Assembly: GCA_033763435.1 (NCBI GenBank)
Contig: JANRKN010000027.1
Location: 1-27,616 of the forward strand
DNA: 27,616 bases
From: JANRKN01 sp033763435
Lineage (GTDB): Bacteria; Planctomycetota; Phycisphaerae; Phycisphaerales; UBA1924
Direction of reading: 5' to 3'
A program made the position numbers and the translations under genes. Within the stretch, counting starts at the first letter, position 1. Each line of letters opens with the position of its first letter. This document shows, one piece after another, positions 1 through 7,777 of the stretch. The notes under the pieces were generated by a model that was given only the letters and a program-made list of their open reading frames with translations, ran no database searches and had not been told where the DNA came from.

Positions 1-359
1 ACCCGGTGATGCGCCTGCGCGAGACGGTGCTGCCGCTGATCAAGGGCTCCGACGCGCTCGCGCTCCCGCCCGAGAAGCAGAGCGCGGAGCAGCCCTTCGC
101 GGTGATCCTGACGCAGAACGACAAGCGGGTGGGGCTGCTGGTCTCGCGGCTGATCGGCCAGCAGGAAATCGTCGTCAAGAGCCTTGACGCGCTCGCGACC
201 GGGACGCAGACCGGCGGCCCCGGCGGCGGACAGCCCGCGCGGCGCGAGCACGCGGCAATCTCGGGCGCGACGGTGCGCGACGACGGCGGCGTCAGCCTCA
301 TCGTCGACATCGCCGCCCTGATCAGGCGGGCCGAAGGACTCCGCACCCGCACGACATGA
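1..359 (+). CDS. cheA: Chemotaxis histidine kinase CheA, C-terminal fragment (CheW-like domain)
   Basis: This is the 3' end of a gene that begins left of the window; the frame is open from the edge to TGA at 357-359. The visible ~118 residues look like the second half of the CheW-like regulatory domain at the C-terminus of CheA: VMRLRETVLPLI, then a segment ending VSRLIGQQEIVVKSL, then SGATV and VSLIVDIAALI. In CheA this domain docks CheW and chemoreceptors and controls autophosphorylation, which feeds CheY. An insertion rich in Gly, Gln and Pro (about residues 64-82 of the fragment) separates the KSL strand from the SGAT turn, where most CheA proteins have a short loop. cheX and cheY follow on the same strand, which supports CheA over a free-standing CheW, but the kinase core is not visible. 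Confidence 0.85.
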   Translation, partial: PVMRLRETVLPLIKGSDALALPPEKQSAEQPFAVILTQNDKRVGLLVSRLIGQQEIVVKSLDALATGTQTGGPGGGQPARREHAAISGATVRDDGGVSLIVDIAALIRRAEGLRTRTT

Positions 360-494
360 TCCAACCCGCCCAAACCCCCCAGCCCGTCGCGGGTCGTGCC
401 AAGTCGCACTGAACTGGCCCCCGACGAACACCCGATCCGCAGTTTGCCCCAAGGACCCCGAACCCCCCGGACCTCGAACCCACGGAACTTGAGC

Positions 495-1007
495 ATGGAC
501 CCGACGTACATCAAGCCGTTCATCGCGAGCATCCGCAACGTTTTCTCGACGATGCTGCAACTGCCCGTCACCGTCGGCGAGCCCCGCCTCAAGGCCGGGA
601 ACACCGCGACGTACGACATCTCGGGCATCATCGGCATGAGCGGCGACGTCGCCGGCTCGGTCGTGCTGAGCTTCCCCAAGCAGACCGCCGAACGCATCGT
701 CGCGCTCTTCTGCGGACAGAACCTCACCGCCGATTCGCCCGACTTCCCCGACGCCATCGGCGAACTCGTGAACATGGTCTCCGGCGGCGCCAAGGCCATG
801 TTCAAGGACCGCAAGGTCAGCATCTCCTGCCCCTCGGTCGTCATCGGCCCCGGGCACCAGATCGCCAAGCAGTCCGAAGTTCCCTGCATCATCATCCCGT
901 GCGCGACCGACTGCGGCGAGGTGGTGATCGAAGTGGCGATCCAGGACAAGACCCCCGCCGCCGCCCCCACCAACGGCAAGCCCGCCGCCGCCACGACGAA
1001 CGCTTAA
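495..1007 (+). CDS. cheX: CheX-type CheY-P phosphatase
   Basis: A 170-aa protein of the CheX/CheC/FliY phosphatase family, which removes phosphate from CheY-P to reset chemotactic signalling. The family signature ExxN is visible in IGELVNMVSGGAK (E90, N93); in known members this acidic/Asn pair reaches into the CheY active site. The chain begins MDPTYIKPFIASIRNVF and has one phosphatase helix, as in CheX (CheC has two). The last ~19 residues form a Pro/Ala/Thr tail outside the domain. The ATG at 495 is preferred because the domain starts there; a longer in-frame reading from 396 would add a Pro/Arg-rich leader without family similarity. The Shine-Dalgarno is weak (GGAA about 8 nt upstream). 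The gene sits 135 bp after cheA and 38 bp before cheY, probably in one transcript. Confidence 0.88.
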   Translation: MDPTYIKPFIASIRNVFSTMLQLPVTVGEPRLKAGNTATYDISGIIGMSGDVAGSVVLSFPKQTAERIVALFCGQNLTADSPDFPDAIGELVNMVSGGAKAMFKDRKVSISCPSVVIGPGHQIAKQSEVPCIIIPCATDCGEVVIEVAIQDKTPAAAPTNGKPAAATTNA

Positions 1008-1045
1008 GCCCGACACACTTCCGAGATCACTGAAGGACCAGCGCC

Positions 1046-1480
1046 ATGAGGATTCTCCTGGTTGACGATTCGAAGACGATGCGCAACATCCAGAAGTCGG
1101 TGCTGACGCAGCTCGGCCACACCGACCTGATGGAAGCCTGCGACGGGCAGGACGCGCTCTCGAAGGTTGGTGCGTTCAAGCCGGAGCTCATGCTCGTGGA
1201 CTGGAACATGCCCAACATGGACGGGCTGACGTTTGTGAAGACGATCCGCCAGACGAACAAGACCACGCCGATCATCATGGTCACGACCGAAGCCGAGAAG
1301 GCCCGCGTGATCGAAGCGATCAAGGCCGGCGTGAACAACTACGTCGTCAAGCCCTTCACCCCCGACCTGCTCAGCCAGCGCATCAACGAGACGCTCGCCA
1401 AGTGCGCCGCGGCACCCGCCGCGCCCGCACCCGCCGCCGCCAAGCCCGCCGCGCAGGCCCCCAAGCCCGCCGCGGCCTGA
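1046..1480 (+). CDS. cheY: Chemotaxis response regulator CheY
   Basis: A 144-aa single-domain receiver protein. CheA phosphorylates CheY, and CheY-P binds the flagellar motor switch. All catalytic positions are present: acidic pair D8/D9 in LLVDDSK, phospho-acceptor D52 in MLVDWNMPNMDG, the switch Thr at about 80 in MVTTEAEK, and K102 in YVVKPF. No output domain follows. Residues ~121-144 are a tail of Ala, Pro and Lys (KPAA-type repeats) beyond the normal CheY end. The start is supported by AAGGA at 1033-1037, 8 nt upstream. It lies just downstream of cheX, whose product is the likely CheY-P phosphatase. Confidence 0.95.
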   Translation: MRILLVDDSKTMRNIQKSVLTQLGHTDLMEACDGQDALSKVGAFKPELMLVDWNMPNMDGLTFVKTIRQTNKTTPIIMVTTEAEKARVIEAIKAGVNNYVVKPFTPDLLSQRINETLAKCAAAPAAPAPAAAKPAAQAPKPAAA

Positions 1481-1549
1481 GTTCGCTGACTCATCTCGTC
1501 GCGCCGACACCGGAAAGAGGGCCCGGTCCGGCGCAGGAAGCCTCGCGCC

Positions 1550-3115
1550 ATGCCCTCGGTCCGCCTTGCCATCTCCGACGATCGCCTCAGCGCCTGCGTG
1601 CTGGTCGAGCCCGGCACGCCCGCCGACCAGCTCACGCCCGAGGCGGTGAACGCGCTGATGGACGAGCGAGGCATCGCGCCCACGCTGCGCACCGACTTTG
1701 CCCACGCGCTCGCCGCGCTCTCGCCCGCCACGCTCGCAGAGGCCGCGAAGATCGAGGTCGCCCGCGGCAAAGCGCCCGTCCACGCGCGCGACGGCACGCT
1801 CGAACTCGACGCCAACCTCCACGCCCCGCCCACCGCCCACAGCCCCGACGCAGCGCACGAGCCCGGCGCGGACAACCCGTCCCAGGACGACGACGCGCCC
1901 CGCGCGCACAGCCACTACGACCGCTCGGCCTTCCGTGCATCGACGGTCAAGAGCGGCACGAAGATCGGCGTCATCCTCGAGCCGACGATCGGCGAGGACG
2001 GCGTCGACGTCACCGGGCGCGCGCTCGCCGCCAAGCAAGGCCGGCCCTGCAAACCCCTGACCGACGAGACCGTCGAGATCACCGCGCGGGGCGACGTCTT
2101 TGCCCGCGCCGACGGCATCGTCGAACACACGGGCAACCTGCTCCGCGTGCGAAAGCTGCTCGAGGTCGACAACTACGTCGACTTCAGCACGGGCAACATC
2201 GACTTCCCGGGCGACGTCCGCGTCAGCAAGGGCGTGCGCGACTGCTTCACCGTCCGCGCGGGCGGCTCGCTCGACGTCGCGGACTTGGTCGAGGCCGCGA
2301 CGCTGCACGTCGCGCTCGACGCGCGGCTTGACCGAGGCATGGCCGCGCGCGACAAGGGCTCGATCACCGTCGGGCGCGATCTCTCGGCCAAGTACCTGAG
2401 CAACGTCGAGGGCTTCGTCGCGCGCGATGCGCGCATCCACAAGGAACTCACCGCCTGCAAGCTCGCGATCGGGCGCGACCTCATCGCGCCCACCGCCTCG
2501 GTCGTCGCGGGCGAGCTCTGGGTCGGGCGCAGCGGCGAGGTCGGACAGCTCGGCTCCGACGCGGGCCCGGCCGCCGTGATCCTCGGGCGCAGCGCCGAGC
2601 TCGACAAGCTCATGCGCGAGGCCATGGAGATCCTGCCGCTCGTGCAGCAGCGTGCGACCAAGGCGCGCGAACGGCTCGAACAGCTCCAGCGCGCGACCGC
2701 GAAGCTGACCGCGCGCCAGGCGGAAGAACTCACCGAGCTCGAATTCAACCTCGCGACCTACCAGGGCCAGGTCGGGCCGGTGACCGCCGCGCTCGGGCGC
2801 GTGCTGCGCGTGACCGACCGGCTCGGGCGCGGCCGGCTGATCGTGCACCGGAAGATCACCGCGGGCACCACGCTCTGGATCGGGAACGTCGCCGCGGAGT
2901 TCCGCGCGGACGTCAAGGGCCCGATCGCGCTGGGGCTCGATGCCCGCGGCGAGCCGATCCTCTTCAACCCGCGCGACGAGGCGCACCGCGACGACGCGAA
3001 CGAAACCGCGCCCACGCCCATCTCCGCGCAGCCTCTGACGCGATACGCCAAACTCCTTCCCGCGACACGCTTTGCGGATCTGGATCAGGCGCGCTCGCTG
3101 AGCAAGGCGGCGTAA
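1550..3115 (+). CDS. DUF342 / FapA-like (flagellar assembly protein A family) protein
   Basis: A 521-aa protein matching the DUF342/FapA family. The signature is the repetitive beta-rich core from about residue 205: YVDFSTGNIDFPGDVRVSKG, then VRAGGSLDVADLVEAA, SITVGRDLSAKYLSNVEG and LAIGRDLIAPTASVVAGEL, a parallel beta-helix-like pattern. A predicted coiled coil (about 348-405; KARERLEQLQ, RQAEELTELE) follows, then a short beta domain. The first ~120 residues are a less conserved Ala/Pro/His-rich region. FapA-type proteins are linked to flagella and polar localisation in some bacteria, but the biochemical role is unsettled. A start at ATG 1550 is supported by AGGAAG about 9 nt upstream. Lying 69 bp after cheY on the same strand suggests a motility link and probable co-transcription. 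Confidence 0.82.
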   Translation: MPSVRLAISDDRLSACVLVEPGTPADQLTPEAVNALMDERGIAPTLRTDFAHALAALSPATLAEAAKIEVARGKAPVHARDGTLELDANLHAPPTAHSPDAAHEPGADNPSQDDDAPRAHSHYDRSAFRASTVKSGTKIGVILEPTIGEDGVDVTGRALAAKQGRPCKPLTDETVEITARGDVFARADGIVEHTGNLLRVRKLLEVDNYVDFSTGNIDFPGDVRVSKGVRDCFTVRAGGSLDVADLVEAATLHVALDARLDRGMAARDKGSITVGRDLSAKYLSNVEGFVARDARIHKELTACKLAIGRDLIAPTASVVAGELWVGRSGEVGQLGSDAGPAAVILGRSAELDKLMREAMEILPLVQQRATKARERLEQLQRATAKLTARQAEELTELEFNLATYQGQVGPVTAALGRVLRVTDRLGRGRLIVHRKITAGTTLWIGNVAAEFRADVKGPIALGLDARGEPILFNPRDEAHRDDANETAPTPISAQPLTRYAKLLPATRFADLDQARSLSKAA

Positions 3116-3240
3116 CCGCGCGGACCGGGCTTGCCTTGACTGGGTCGACCGCCTTACGCTCGCGTCCTGCCCGTCCCCGGATTGGGGTATGTGCAACGGT
3201 TCGCCACGGACGGCAACCTCGGGCGTTTGGGCGTGCATCG

Positions 3241-3495
3241 ATGACCACGCTTCCGTCGTTCTTTCGGCTTCGGACCGCGCGCTCGGACGCGTGGGGTGCG
3301 GCATGGCAGCGCCGACTGCGCCGCGGGGGCCTGGCCTTCATCGCGCTCGCGTCGGTGCTCACGGGCGCCGCGCTCAGCCTCAAACTCGCGCAGGCCGATG
3401 CCGTGCTGCAGGCCCCGACCGAACTGATCCTCGCGGTCGCCGCGCTGCTCGTGCTGCCCGTGGCCATGTGGGCCACCGCCGGCCAGTCGCGCTGA
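3241..3495 (+). CDS. Small two-helix membrane protein, unknown
   Basis: An 84-aa protein beginning MTTLPSFFRLRTARSD. After a basic N-terminal stretch (WQRRLRRGG) there are two hydrophobic segments, about residues 31-47 (LAFIALASVLTGAALSLKL) and 61-78 (ELILAVAALLVLPVAMWA), separated by a short polar linker. That gives a hairpin of two membrane helices with a positive-inside N-terminus. I do not recognise a family. The ATG at 3241 is chosen because the upstream in-frame sequence is Arg-rich and unlike protein; no good Shine-Dalgarno is seen. It follows the DUF342 gene by 125 bp on the same strand. It could be a minor membrane protein; a spurious call cannot be excluded. Confidence 0.5.
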   Translation: MTTLPSFFRLRTARSDAWGAAWQRRLRRGGLAFIALASVLTGAALSLKLAQADAVLQAPTELILAVAALLVLPVAMWATAGQSR

Positions 3496-3520
3496 CCCCG
3501 CCCCTCATCCCGCATTCGCC

Positions 3521-3570
3521 CACTGGCCTTCCCCCACTGGCCTTCCCCCACCGGCCTTCCCCCACCGGCC
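3521..3570. repeat. 14-bp tandem repeat between convergent genes
   Basis: About 3.5 copies of a 14-bp unit, cac(t/c)ggccttcccc, starting at 3521, 3535, 3549 and 3563. They fill the gap between the small membrane protein (+) and the Mrp gene (-). The first two copies have T and the last two have C at the fourth base. No T-tract or stable single hairpin is present, so it is not an obvious terminator. A related G-rich motif (agtggccgatgggggaaa) occurs near 21921-21938 in another intergenic gap. Confidence 0.7.
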
Positions 3571-3579
3571 CGGCCTTGG

Positions 3580-4821
3580 TCACGAAATCGTCAGCGTCGG
3601 GCGGATCTGACCGAGCTTCATCCCCGACAGCGCGGCCTGGTTCGACACGTTCGTCGTCAGCTTCTCCAGCGCCGCACGCAAACGCTCGCCCGTCGCGCTC
3701 GCGTCCGTGAAGTTCGCGCTCGGGTTGCCCGCGTCCGAGTTCTTCCGCAGGCCCATCGTCAGCGGCACCGCGCCCAGGAACGGCACACCCAGGCGCTGGG
3801 CCATCATCTCCGCCCCGCCGCGACCGAACAGGTCGTATTCCTTTCCGTCGTCGGCAATGAAATAGCTCATGTTCTCCACCACGCCCAGCACCTCAACGCC
3901 CAGCTGCTGGAACATCCGCGCGGCGCGCACCGCGTCGTCCTGCGCGACCTTCTGCGGCGTACACACCACCACCGCGCCCGTCAGCTGCAGCATCTGCGCC
4001 ATCGTCAGCGCCACGTCGCCCGTGCCCGGCGGAAGATCGATGATCAGGTCATCCAGCTCGCCCCAGGCGGTTTGCTCCGCGAGCTGCTTGAACGCGCCGT
4101 GCGCCATCGGCCCGCGCCAGATCAGCGGCTTCTCGCTGTCGACGAGCTTGCCGATGGTCATGGCCTTTACGCCGTGGACGTAGAAGGGCTGGAGCTTGCC
4201 CTCGAGCACGTGCGTGTCGAGCGAGTCGAGCCCGAGCAGCGTCGGCAGCGACGGGCCATAGATGTCGCCGTCCATCAATCCCACCGCGCGCCCCTGCCTC
4301 GCGAGCGCGACGGCGAGGTTCACCGCGATCGTCGACTTGCCCACGCCGCCCTTGCCCGCGCCCACCGCGATGATGTTCTTCACGCCCGGAATCGCCGCGG
4401 CCCTCTGCTGAGGCGTCGGGGCCTGACTTCCTGTGCCCGGCGAACTCGCGGGCGCGCCCAGACCCTGGATCGGCCGATGGCCTGCGGCACTCTGCGCGCT
4501 GGCCTGCGCGCCGTACGGCGCACCGGGCTTCGGCGCGGGGGTGGGGCGTGCGGTGTGGAGCACGTCGCCCTGTTCGTCGACGAACTCGACGATGAGGCTG
4601 GAGATGCCCGGGTCCTTGCCGCGGAGGATGTCGAGCGCGCGCGCGGAGAGCGCGTCCATCGCCGGTCGCGAGGTGCCCTCGGGGAGGTTGAACTTGAGCG
4701 AGACGTAGCCCTCGCACACGGCCGTCCATTGGAACGCGCCCGCGGAGACAACATCGCCCGCGCCGGTGGGCATGGGCAGCGTGCGGAGCGCGTCGCGGAC
4801 CTGGTCTTTGCTGAGGGACAT
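3580..4821 (-). CDS. Mrp/ApbC/NBP35-family P-loop ATPase (no CxxC)
   Basis: A 413-aa protein of the Mrp/ApbC family, cytosolic ATPases that act as iron-sulfur cluster carriers. Residues 1-~90 are a divergent MIP18/DUF59-like domain (VRDALRTLPMP... ISSLIVEFVDE). A Pro/Ala/Gln linker (~92-140) follows, then the deviant Walker A GKGGVGKST (~156-164) with both lysines. Further family motifs are MDGDIYGPSLPTLLG, IWRGPMAHGAFKQ, DDLIIDLPPGTGD, VCTPQKVAQDDAVRA, VVENMSYF and FGRGGAEMMA. The CxxC normally found shortly after ENMS, which holds the shared cluster in ApbC, is absent (FIADDGKEYDLF). Start ATG at 4821 is supported by AAAGGA about 9 nt upstream; a longer reading would add 15 residues without support. 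It is divergent from the secreted protein gene at 5023. The ATPase assignment is secure; cluster transfer is inferred from the family. Confidence 0.9.
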   Translation of the reverse strand: MSLSKDQVRDALRTLPMPTGAGDVVSAGAFQWTAVCEGYVSLKFNLPEGTSRPAMDALSARALDILRGKDPGISSLIVEFVDEQGDVLHTARPTPAPKPGAPYGAQASAQSAAGHRPIQGLGAPASSPGTGSQAPTPQQRAAAIPGVKNIIAVGAGKGGVGKSTIAVNLAVALARQGRAVGLMDGDIYGPSLPTLLGLDSLDTHVLEGKLQPFYVHGVKAMTIGKLVDSEKPLIWRGPMAHGAFKQLAEQTAWGELDDLIIDLPPGTGDVALTMAQMLQLTGAVVVCTPQKVAQDDAVRAARMFQQLGVEVLGVVENMSYFIADDGKEYDLFGRGGAEMMAQRLGVPFLGAVPLTMGLRKNSDAGNPSANFTDASATGERLRAALEKLTTNVSNQAALSGMKLGQIRPTLTIS

Positions 4822-4964
4822 CCGGAAGTCCTTTCGTGAGCCGAATCGTGTGCGAACGGAGGCCAAACCAAGAACAATGGAGAGGCTGAAGGCGGGTCGT
4901 CGGGGTCTGGAAATCGCGTCCCGGCCGGCAATGGGCCGAGGATGGGATCGTTACGCTCTTCGAC

Positions 4965-5002
4965 GCCCCGCGTGGGGCCGACGCGAGGCTTTCAGGCCTC
5001 GC
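4965..5002 (+). promoter_or_regulatory. Two adjacent leader hairpins before the Shine-Dalgarno of the 5023 gene
   Basis: Two perfect short hairpins lie in the leader region. The first is 4965-4969 paired with 4974-4978 (GCCCC/GGGGC, 4-nt loop). The second is 4983-4989 paired with 4996-5002 (GCGAGGC/GCCTCGC, loop TTTCAG). The second ends 6 nt before the strong Shine-Dalgarno AAGGAG (5009-5014). They could modulate translation or mRNA stability; no known riboswitch class is recognised. A TACGCT hexamer at 4952-4957 could be the -10 of the transcript. Confidence 0.35.
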
Positions 5003-5022
5003 CCTGGTAAGGAGTTCAGCGT

Positions 5023-6162
5023 ATGACGTCTCGCCTCTCGTGCCTGATGTTTGCCGCGGGCCTCGCGGTGGCTTCGGCGGCCTTTGCCCAGAACGCGCCC
5101 GCCCAGCCCGCGCCCGCCCCCGCCGACCCGGTGCTCAAGGGCCCCGACGTCAAGGACAACTCGGTCCCCGGCGAGCGCCGTCGCCTGGGCCAGCCCGGCC
5201 AGGGGCGCGACGCGCGCCAGATGCCCGCCGTTCGGCTTGAGACGCTGAACCGCGCGATCGACGTGCTCCGGGGCGAGAAGGCCCCCGCCGAGATCCGCCT
5301 GTCGGCCGAGCAGGACACGCAGATCAAAGCCATCGTCGACACGTTCCGCAACGACACCCGCGCGTACACCGAGAAGCACCGCGAAGAAATGCGCCAGCTC
5401 GCCGAGCAGGCCGGTCTGGGCCGGCAGCAGGCCCGCGGCAACCGCGGTGATCGTCTGCGCCAGAGTCAAGGCGGCGGCCAGGGCGGCCAGCCCGCCCCCG
5501 CCCCCGGAAACGCACCCGGCGAAGAGCCGATGATGGACGCGCCCCCGCCGCCGCCCCCGGGCGGTGGTCCCGACGGCGCGCCGCGGGGTCGTCGTCCGGG
5601 TGCTCCCGGCGGCGCTGAGCCCACGCCCGAGCAGCAGGCCGCGCGTGAGAAGCTCGAAGCGATCCGCGCGGGCGCTCCGAAGATGGAAGACGCGACGGGC
5701 AAGGTCATGAACGTGCTGACCGAGCCGCAGCGCGAGGCCGTGAAGAAGGAAATGGAGAAGCTCGGCCAGCAGGCGCGTGGTCCGCGGCCCGGCGCGGGGC
5801 CCGAAGGCGCGCCGCCGCCCGGTGGCCCGCAGGGTCGCCCGGATGGCCAGCGCCAGTTCCAGATGCCCACGCAGGAGCAGATGGAGAAGATGCGGGCCGA
5901 CATGGAGTCGCTCGCCAAGGACCTGCCCAACCTGACCGACGAGCAGGTGATGGACGACCCGCGCGTGCCGGAGATGTTCCGCGAGCGCCTCAAGCAGATG
6001 GACCCCGAGCGCCGGGCGCAGATGATGGACCGCTTCCGCGAGCGGGCCGCGTCGGGCGAGCCGATGGGCTTCGGCCGCGGCGGCGAGCGCCGTCGCCGCG
6101 AGGGTGAGGGCCAGGGCGAGGGTGGCAATCCCCCGCCGCCGCCCCCGCCGCCGAACAACTGA
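5023..6162 (+). CDS. Secreted Pro/Gln/Gly-rich protein with LTxxQ-like segments
   Basis: A 379-aa exported protein. Residues 1-23 are a Sec signal peptide (MTSRLSCLMF... AAFAQ, cleavage probably after AFA). Helical, charged blocks alternate with low-complexity linkers: about 70-125 (RLSAEQDTQIKAIVDTFRN... EKHREEMRQLAEQ), 200-250 (TPEQQAAREKLEAIRAG, then LTEPQREAVKKEMEKLGQQ), 285-345 (MPTQEQMEKMRADMESLAKDL, DPERRAQMMDRFRERA), with PPPPPPGGG and GGPQGRPDGQ linkers and a C-terminal run of eight prolines. The LTxxQ plus amphipathic helix pattern recalls periplasmic Spy/CpxP-like proteins, but similarity is weak and function is inferred only. The start is fixed by AAGGAG 8 nt upstream of the ATG. 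It is a single-gene unit with leader hairpins and a strong terminator. Confidence 0.8.
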   Translation: MTSRLSCLMFAAGLAVASAAFAQNAPAQPAPAPADPVLKGPDVKDNSVPGERRRLGQPGQGRDARQMPAVRLETLNRAIDVLRGEKAPAEIRLSAEQDTQIKAIVDTFRNDTRAYTEKHREEMRQLAEQAGLGRQQARGNRGDRLRQSQGGGQGGQPAPAPGNAPGEEPMMDAPPPPPPGGGPDGAPRGRRPGAPGGAEPTPEQQAAREKLEAIRAGAPKMEDATGKVMNVLTEPQREAVKKEMEKLGQQARGPRPGAGPEGAPPPGGPQGRPDGQRQFQMPTQEQMEKMRADMESLAKDLPNLTDEQVMDDPRVPEMFRERLKQMDPERRAQMMDRFRERAASGEPMGFGRGGERRRREGEGQGEGGNPPPPPPPPNN

Positions 6163-6205
6163 GTTCGGGCGCGATCCGTTCCAGCCAAGTCGAGTCTCTT
6201 TCAAG

Positions 6206-6231
6206 GCCCCGCCCAGCGCGGGGCTTTTTTT
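6206..6231 (+). terminator. Rho-independent terminator of the 5023-6162 gene
   Basis: A perfect 7-bp stem GCCCCGC (6206-6212) / GCGGGGC (6218-6224) with a 5-nt loop, followed by seven T residues (6225-6231). It lies 44 bp after the stop codon at 6160-6162. This is the clearest intrinsic terminator on the plus strand of the window. Confidence 0.92.
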
Positions 6232-6361
6232 CTTGATGGCCGAGAGCGCGCCATGCGCGCCCGGGCGCCCGCCCTTGGCCCGCGTCAAGCCGTCGCGAGC
6301 GCCGATCCGATATCCTGATGAGCCCGGGTCGGAGACCCGAGAAGACCGCAGGAGGCGGACC

Positions 6362-7777
6362 ATGCGTCGAAGCGCGCGCGCTGTGTTGCCCACCGTTCTG
6401 TCCTTGTTTGCCACGCTCCCGGCCGGGTGCGGGTGGTTCTCGTCCAAGGATGCCGCGACCGACGCGACGGCCGAGGGACCCGCGGGCGGCACGGGCTCGC
6501 TCGCCGCGAGGCCCACGGGCGCCGGACAGGGCCCGGGCCCGAACTCCTCGCTCGAAGCCCTGATCGCCCAGTCGGCGCGCGATATCGAGTCGCTCCGCTC
6601 GGCCGACGCGGGCGCGAACACCGACTCGGCCAACCCCACCGCAACGAACCCCACCCCAACCAATCCCACCCGGGCGAACGCCAACGCGCTCAGCGCCGGG
6701 AAGGCCAGCGCGGGCAGCTCGGCTGGGGGCGAACAGGCGCCCTCGACGATCCGTGTCGAGCGCGCCGACCCGAACCAGCCGCCGCAGCCCACGCGCATCA
6801 CCTCGCTGACGCCCGAGGCGAGCGACGGCGCGACGGCGCCGGACACGGGCCCGAACACCGGCCTTGCTGCCGTGGACTCGACCAGCGGCTCTCCGGCCGG
6901 AGCCACGCCGGCATCGGGGCAGGCGTCTGGGCCAACGTCTGGGCCCGTGGCGCCCAAGTCCGCGGACGAGCGTGTGCGTGAGCATGTCGAGGCGCTGGCG
7001 CAGGCGCTGCGTGAGCGCGCTCAGAGCGCGACGCATCCGCTCGCGGACTATGCCGCCGCCGCCGCGCTCGAGTCGCTCAAGCCCGGCCTCATGGCCGACG
7101 CCGAGTCGCCCTCATCGCCGATCTGGGCGGGGCTGAGCCCGTCGGAGCGCGCGACACTCTCGAGCGTTCGTCTCGCGGCCGCGGGGCTCGCGCGCCTGCG
7201 CGAAGCCGACGCTGATCCGGCGCAGTTCGAGCGCGACCTCGAGCGTGCGCGGGCGCCGTTCGCTTCGTCGGCGGGCGTGACGATCGCGCGCGCCTCGCTG
7301 GCCTCGCGCGTCGAGGGCTTCGGGCGCGACGTGCCGTTCGCTTCGACGACCTTCGTCGCGGGCCGGCCGACGCGCGCGATTCTGTACGTGGAAATGGGCC
7401 GATTCGGGCACCGCGCCGCCCGCGCGAGCGACCCGGGCTTTGCCACGCTCGCCCAGTCGCCGACCCAGCCAACCGCCGCGCGGGCCGGCGGCGACGCCGC
7501 GCCGATCGCCTATGCCGTCGAACTCGCGCAGGAGCTCGCGCTCTTCAACGCGACCGACTCCACGCCCGTCTGGACGCGCCCGGAACAGACCGTGACCGAC
7601 GTCTCGCGCAACCAGCGGCGGGACTTCTTCCTCGTGCGCGAGATCGAACTGCCCGCGAACCTCTCCGTCGGGAGCTACACGCTGCGCGTGACCGTGCGTG
7701 ATCGCTCGGCCAGCGGCGCCGAGGCCGCGGAAACGAGCATCCCGATCACCATCGTCGCCGAGCGCGCGTCGCGGTAA
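6362..7777 (+). CDS. Exported probable lipoprotein, planctomycete type, unknown function
   Basis: A 471-aa exported protein. The N-terminus MRRSARAVLPTVLSLFATLPAGCGW is a basic start plus hydrophobic stretch ending in PAGC; Cys23 could be lipidated, although Pro at -3 is not canonical for a lipobox. Residues ~30-200 are low complexity (Ala, Gly, Thr, Pro; NPT-rich near 88-105). A helical region of ~200-310 follows (VREHVEALAQALRERAQ). The C-terminal ~150 residues are a conserved-looking beta-rich module: FVAGRPTRAILYVEMGRF, YAVELAQELALFNATDSTPVW, RRDFFLVREIELPANLSVGSYTLRVTVRDR. I recall such modules in planctomycete envelope proteins without known function. ATG 6362 is selected because AGGAGG lies 6 nt upstream; a 6-bp hairpin (6325-6339) is in the leader. 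Confidence 0.75.
   Translation: MRRSARAVLPTVLSLFATLPAGCGWFSSKDAATDATAEGPAGGTGSLAARPTGAGQGPGPNSSLEALIAQSARDIESLRSADAGANTDSANPTATNPTPTNPTRANANALSAGKASAGSSAGGEQAPSTIRVERADPNQPPQPTRITSLTPEASDGATAPDTGPNTGLAAVDSTSGSPAGATPASGQASGPTSGPVAPKSADERVREHVEALAQALRERAQSATHPLADYAAAAALESLKPGLMADAESPSSPIWAGLSPSERATLSSVRLAAAGLARLREADADPAQFERDLERARAPFASSAGVTIARASLASRVEGFGRDVPFASTTFVAGRPTRAILYVEMGRFGHRAARASDPGFATLAQSPTQPTAARAGGDAAPIAYAVELAQELALFNATDSTPVWTRPEQTVTDVSRNQRRDFFLVREIELPANLSVGSYTLRVTVRDRSASGAEAAETSIPITIVAERASR

Noticed and set aside
3136..3240. N-terminal extension of the small membrane protein from 3136
   Set aside because: Arg/Pro-rich residues without a membrane or signal pattern; the ATG at 3241 is more plausible.
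1004..3304. Long minus-strand open frame opposite cheY and the DUF342 gene
   Set aside because: Arg/Asp/Val-rich shadow of GC-rich codons; the opposite strand has recognisable protein families.
4951..6957. Long minus-strand open frame opposite the secreted protein gene
   Set aside because: Low-complexity translation, no domain; the plus strand has signal peptide, Shine-Dalgarno and terminator.
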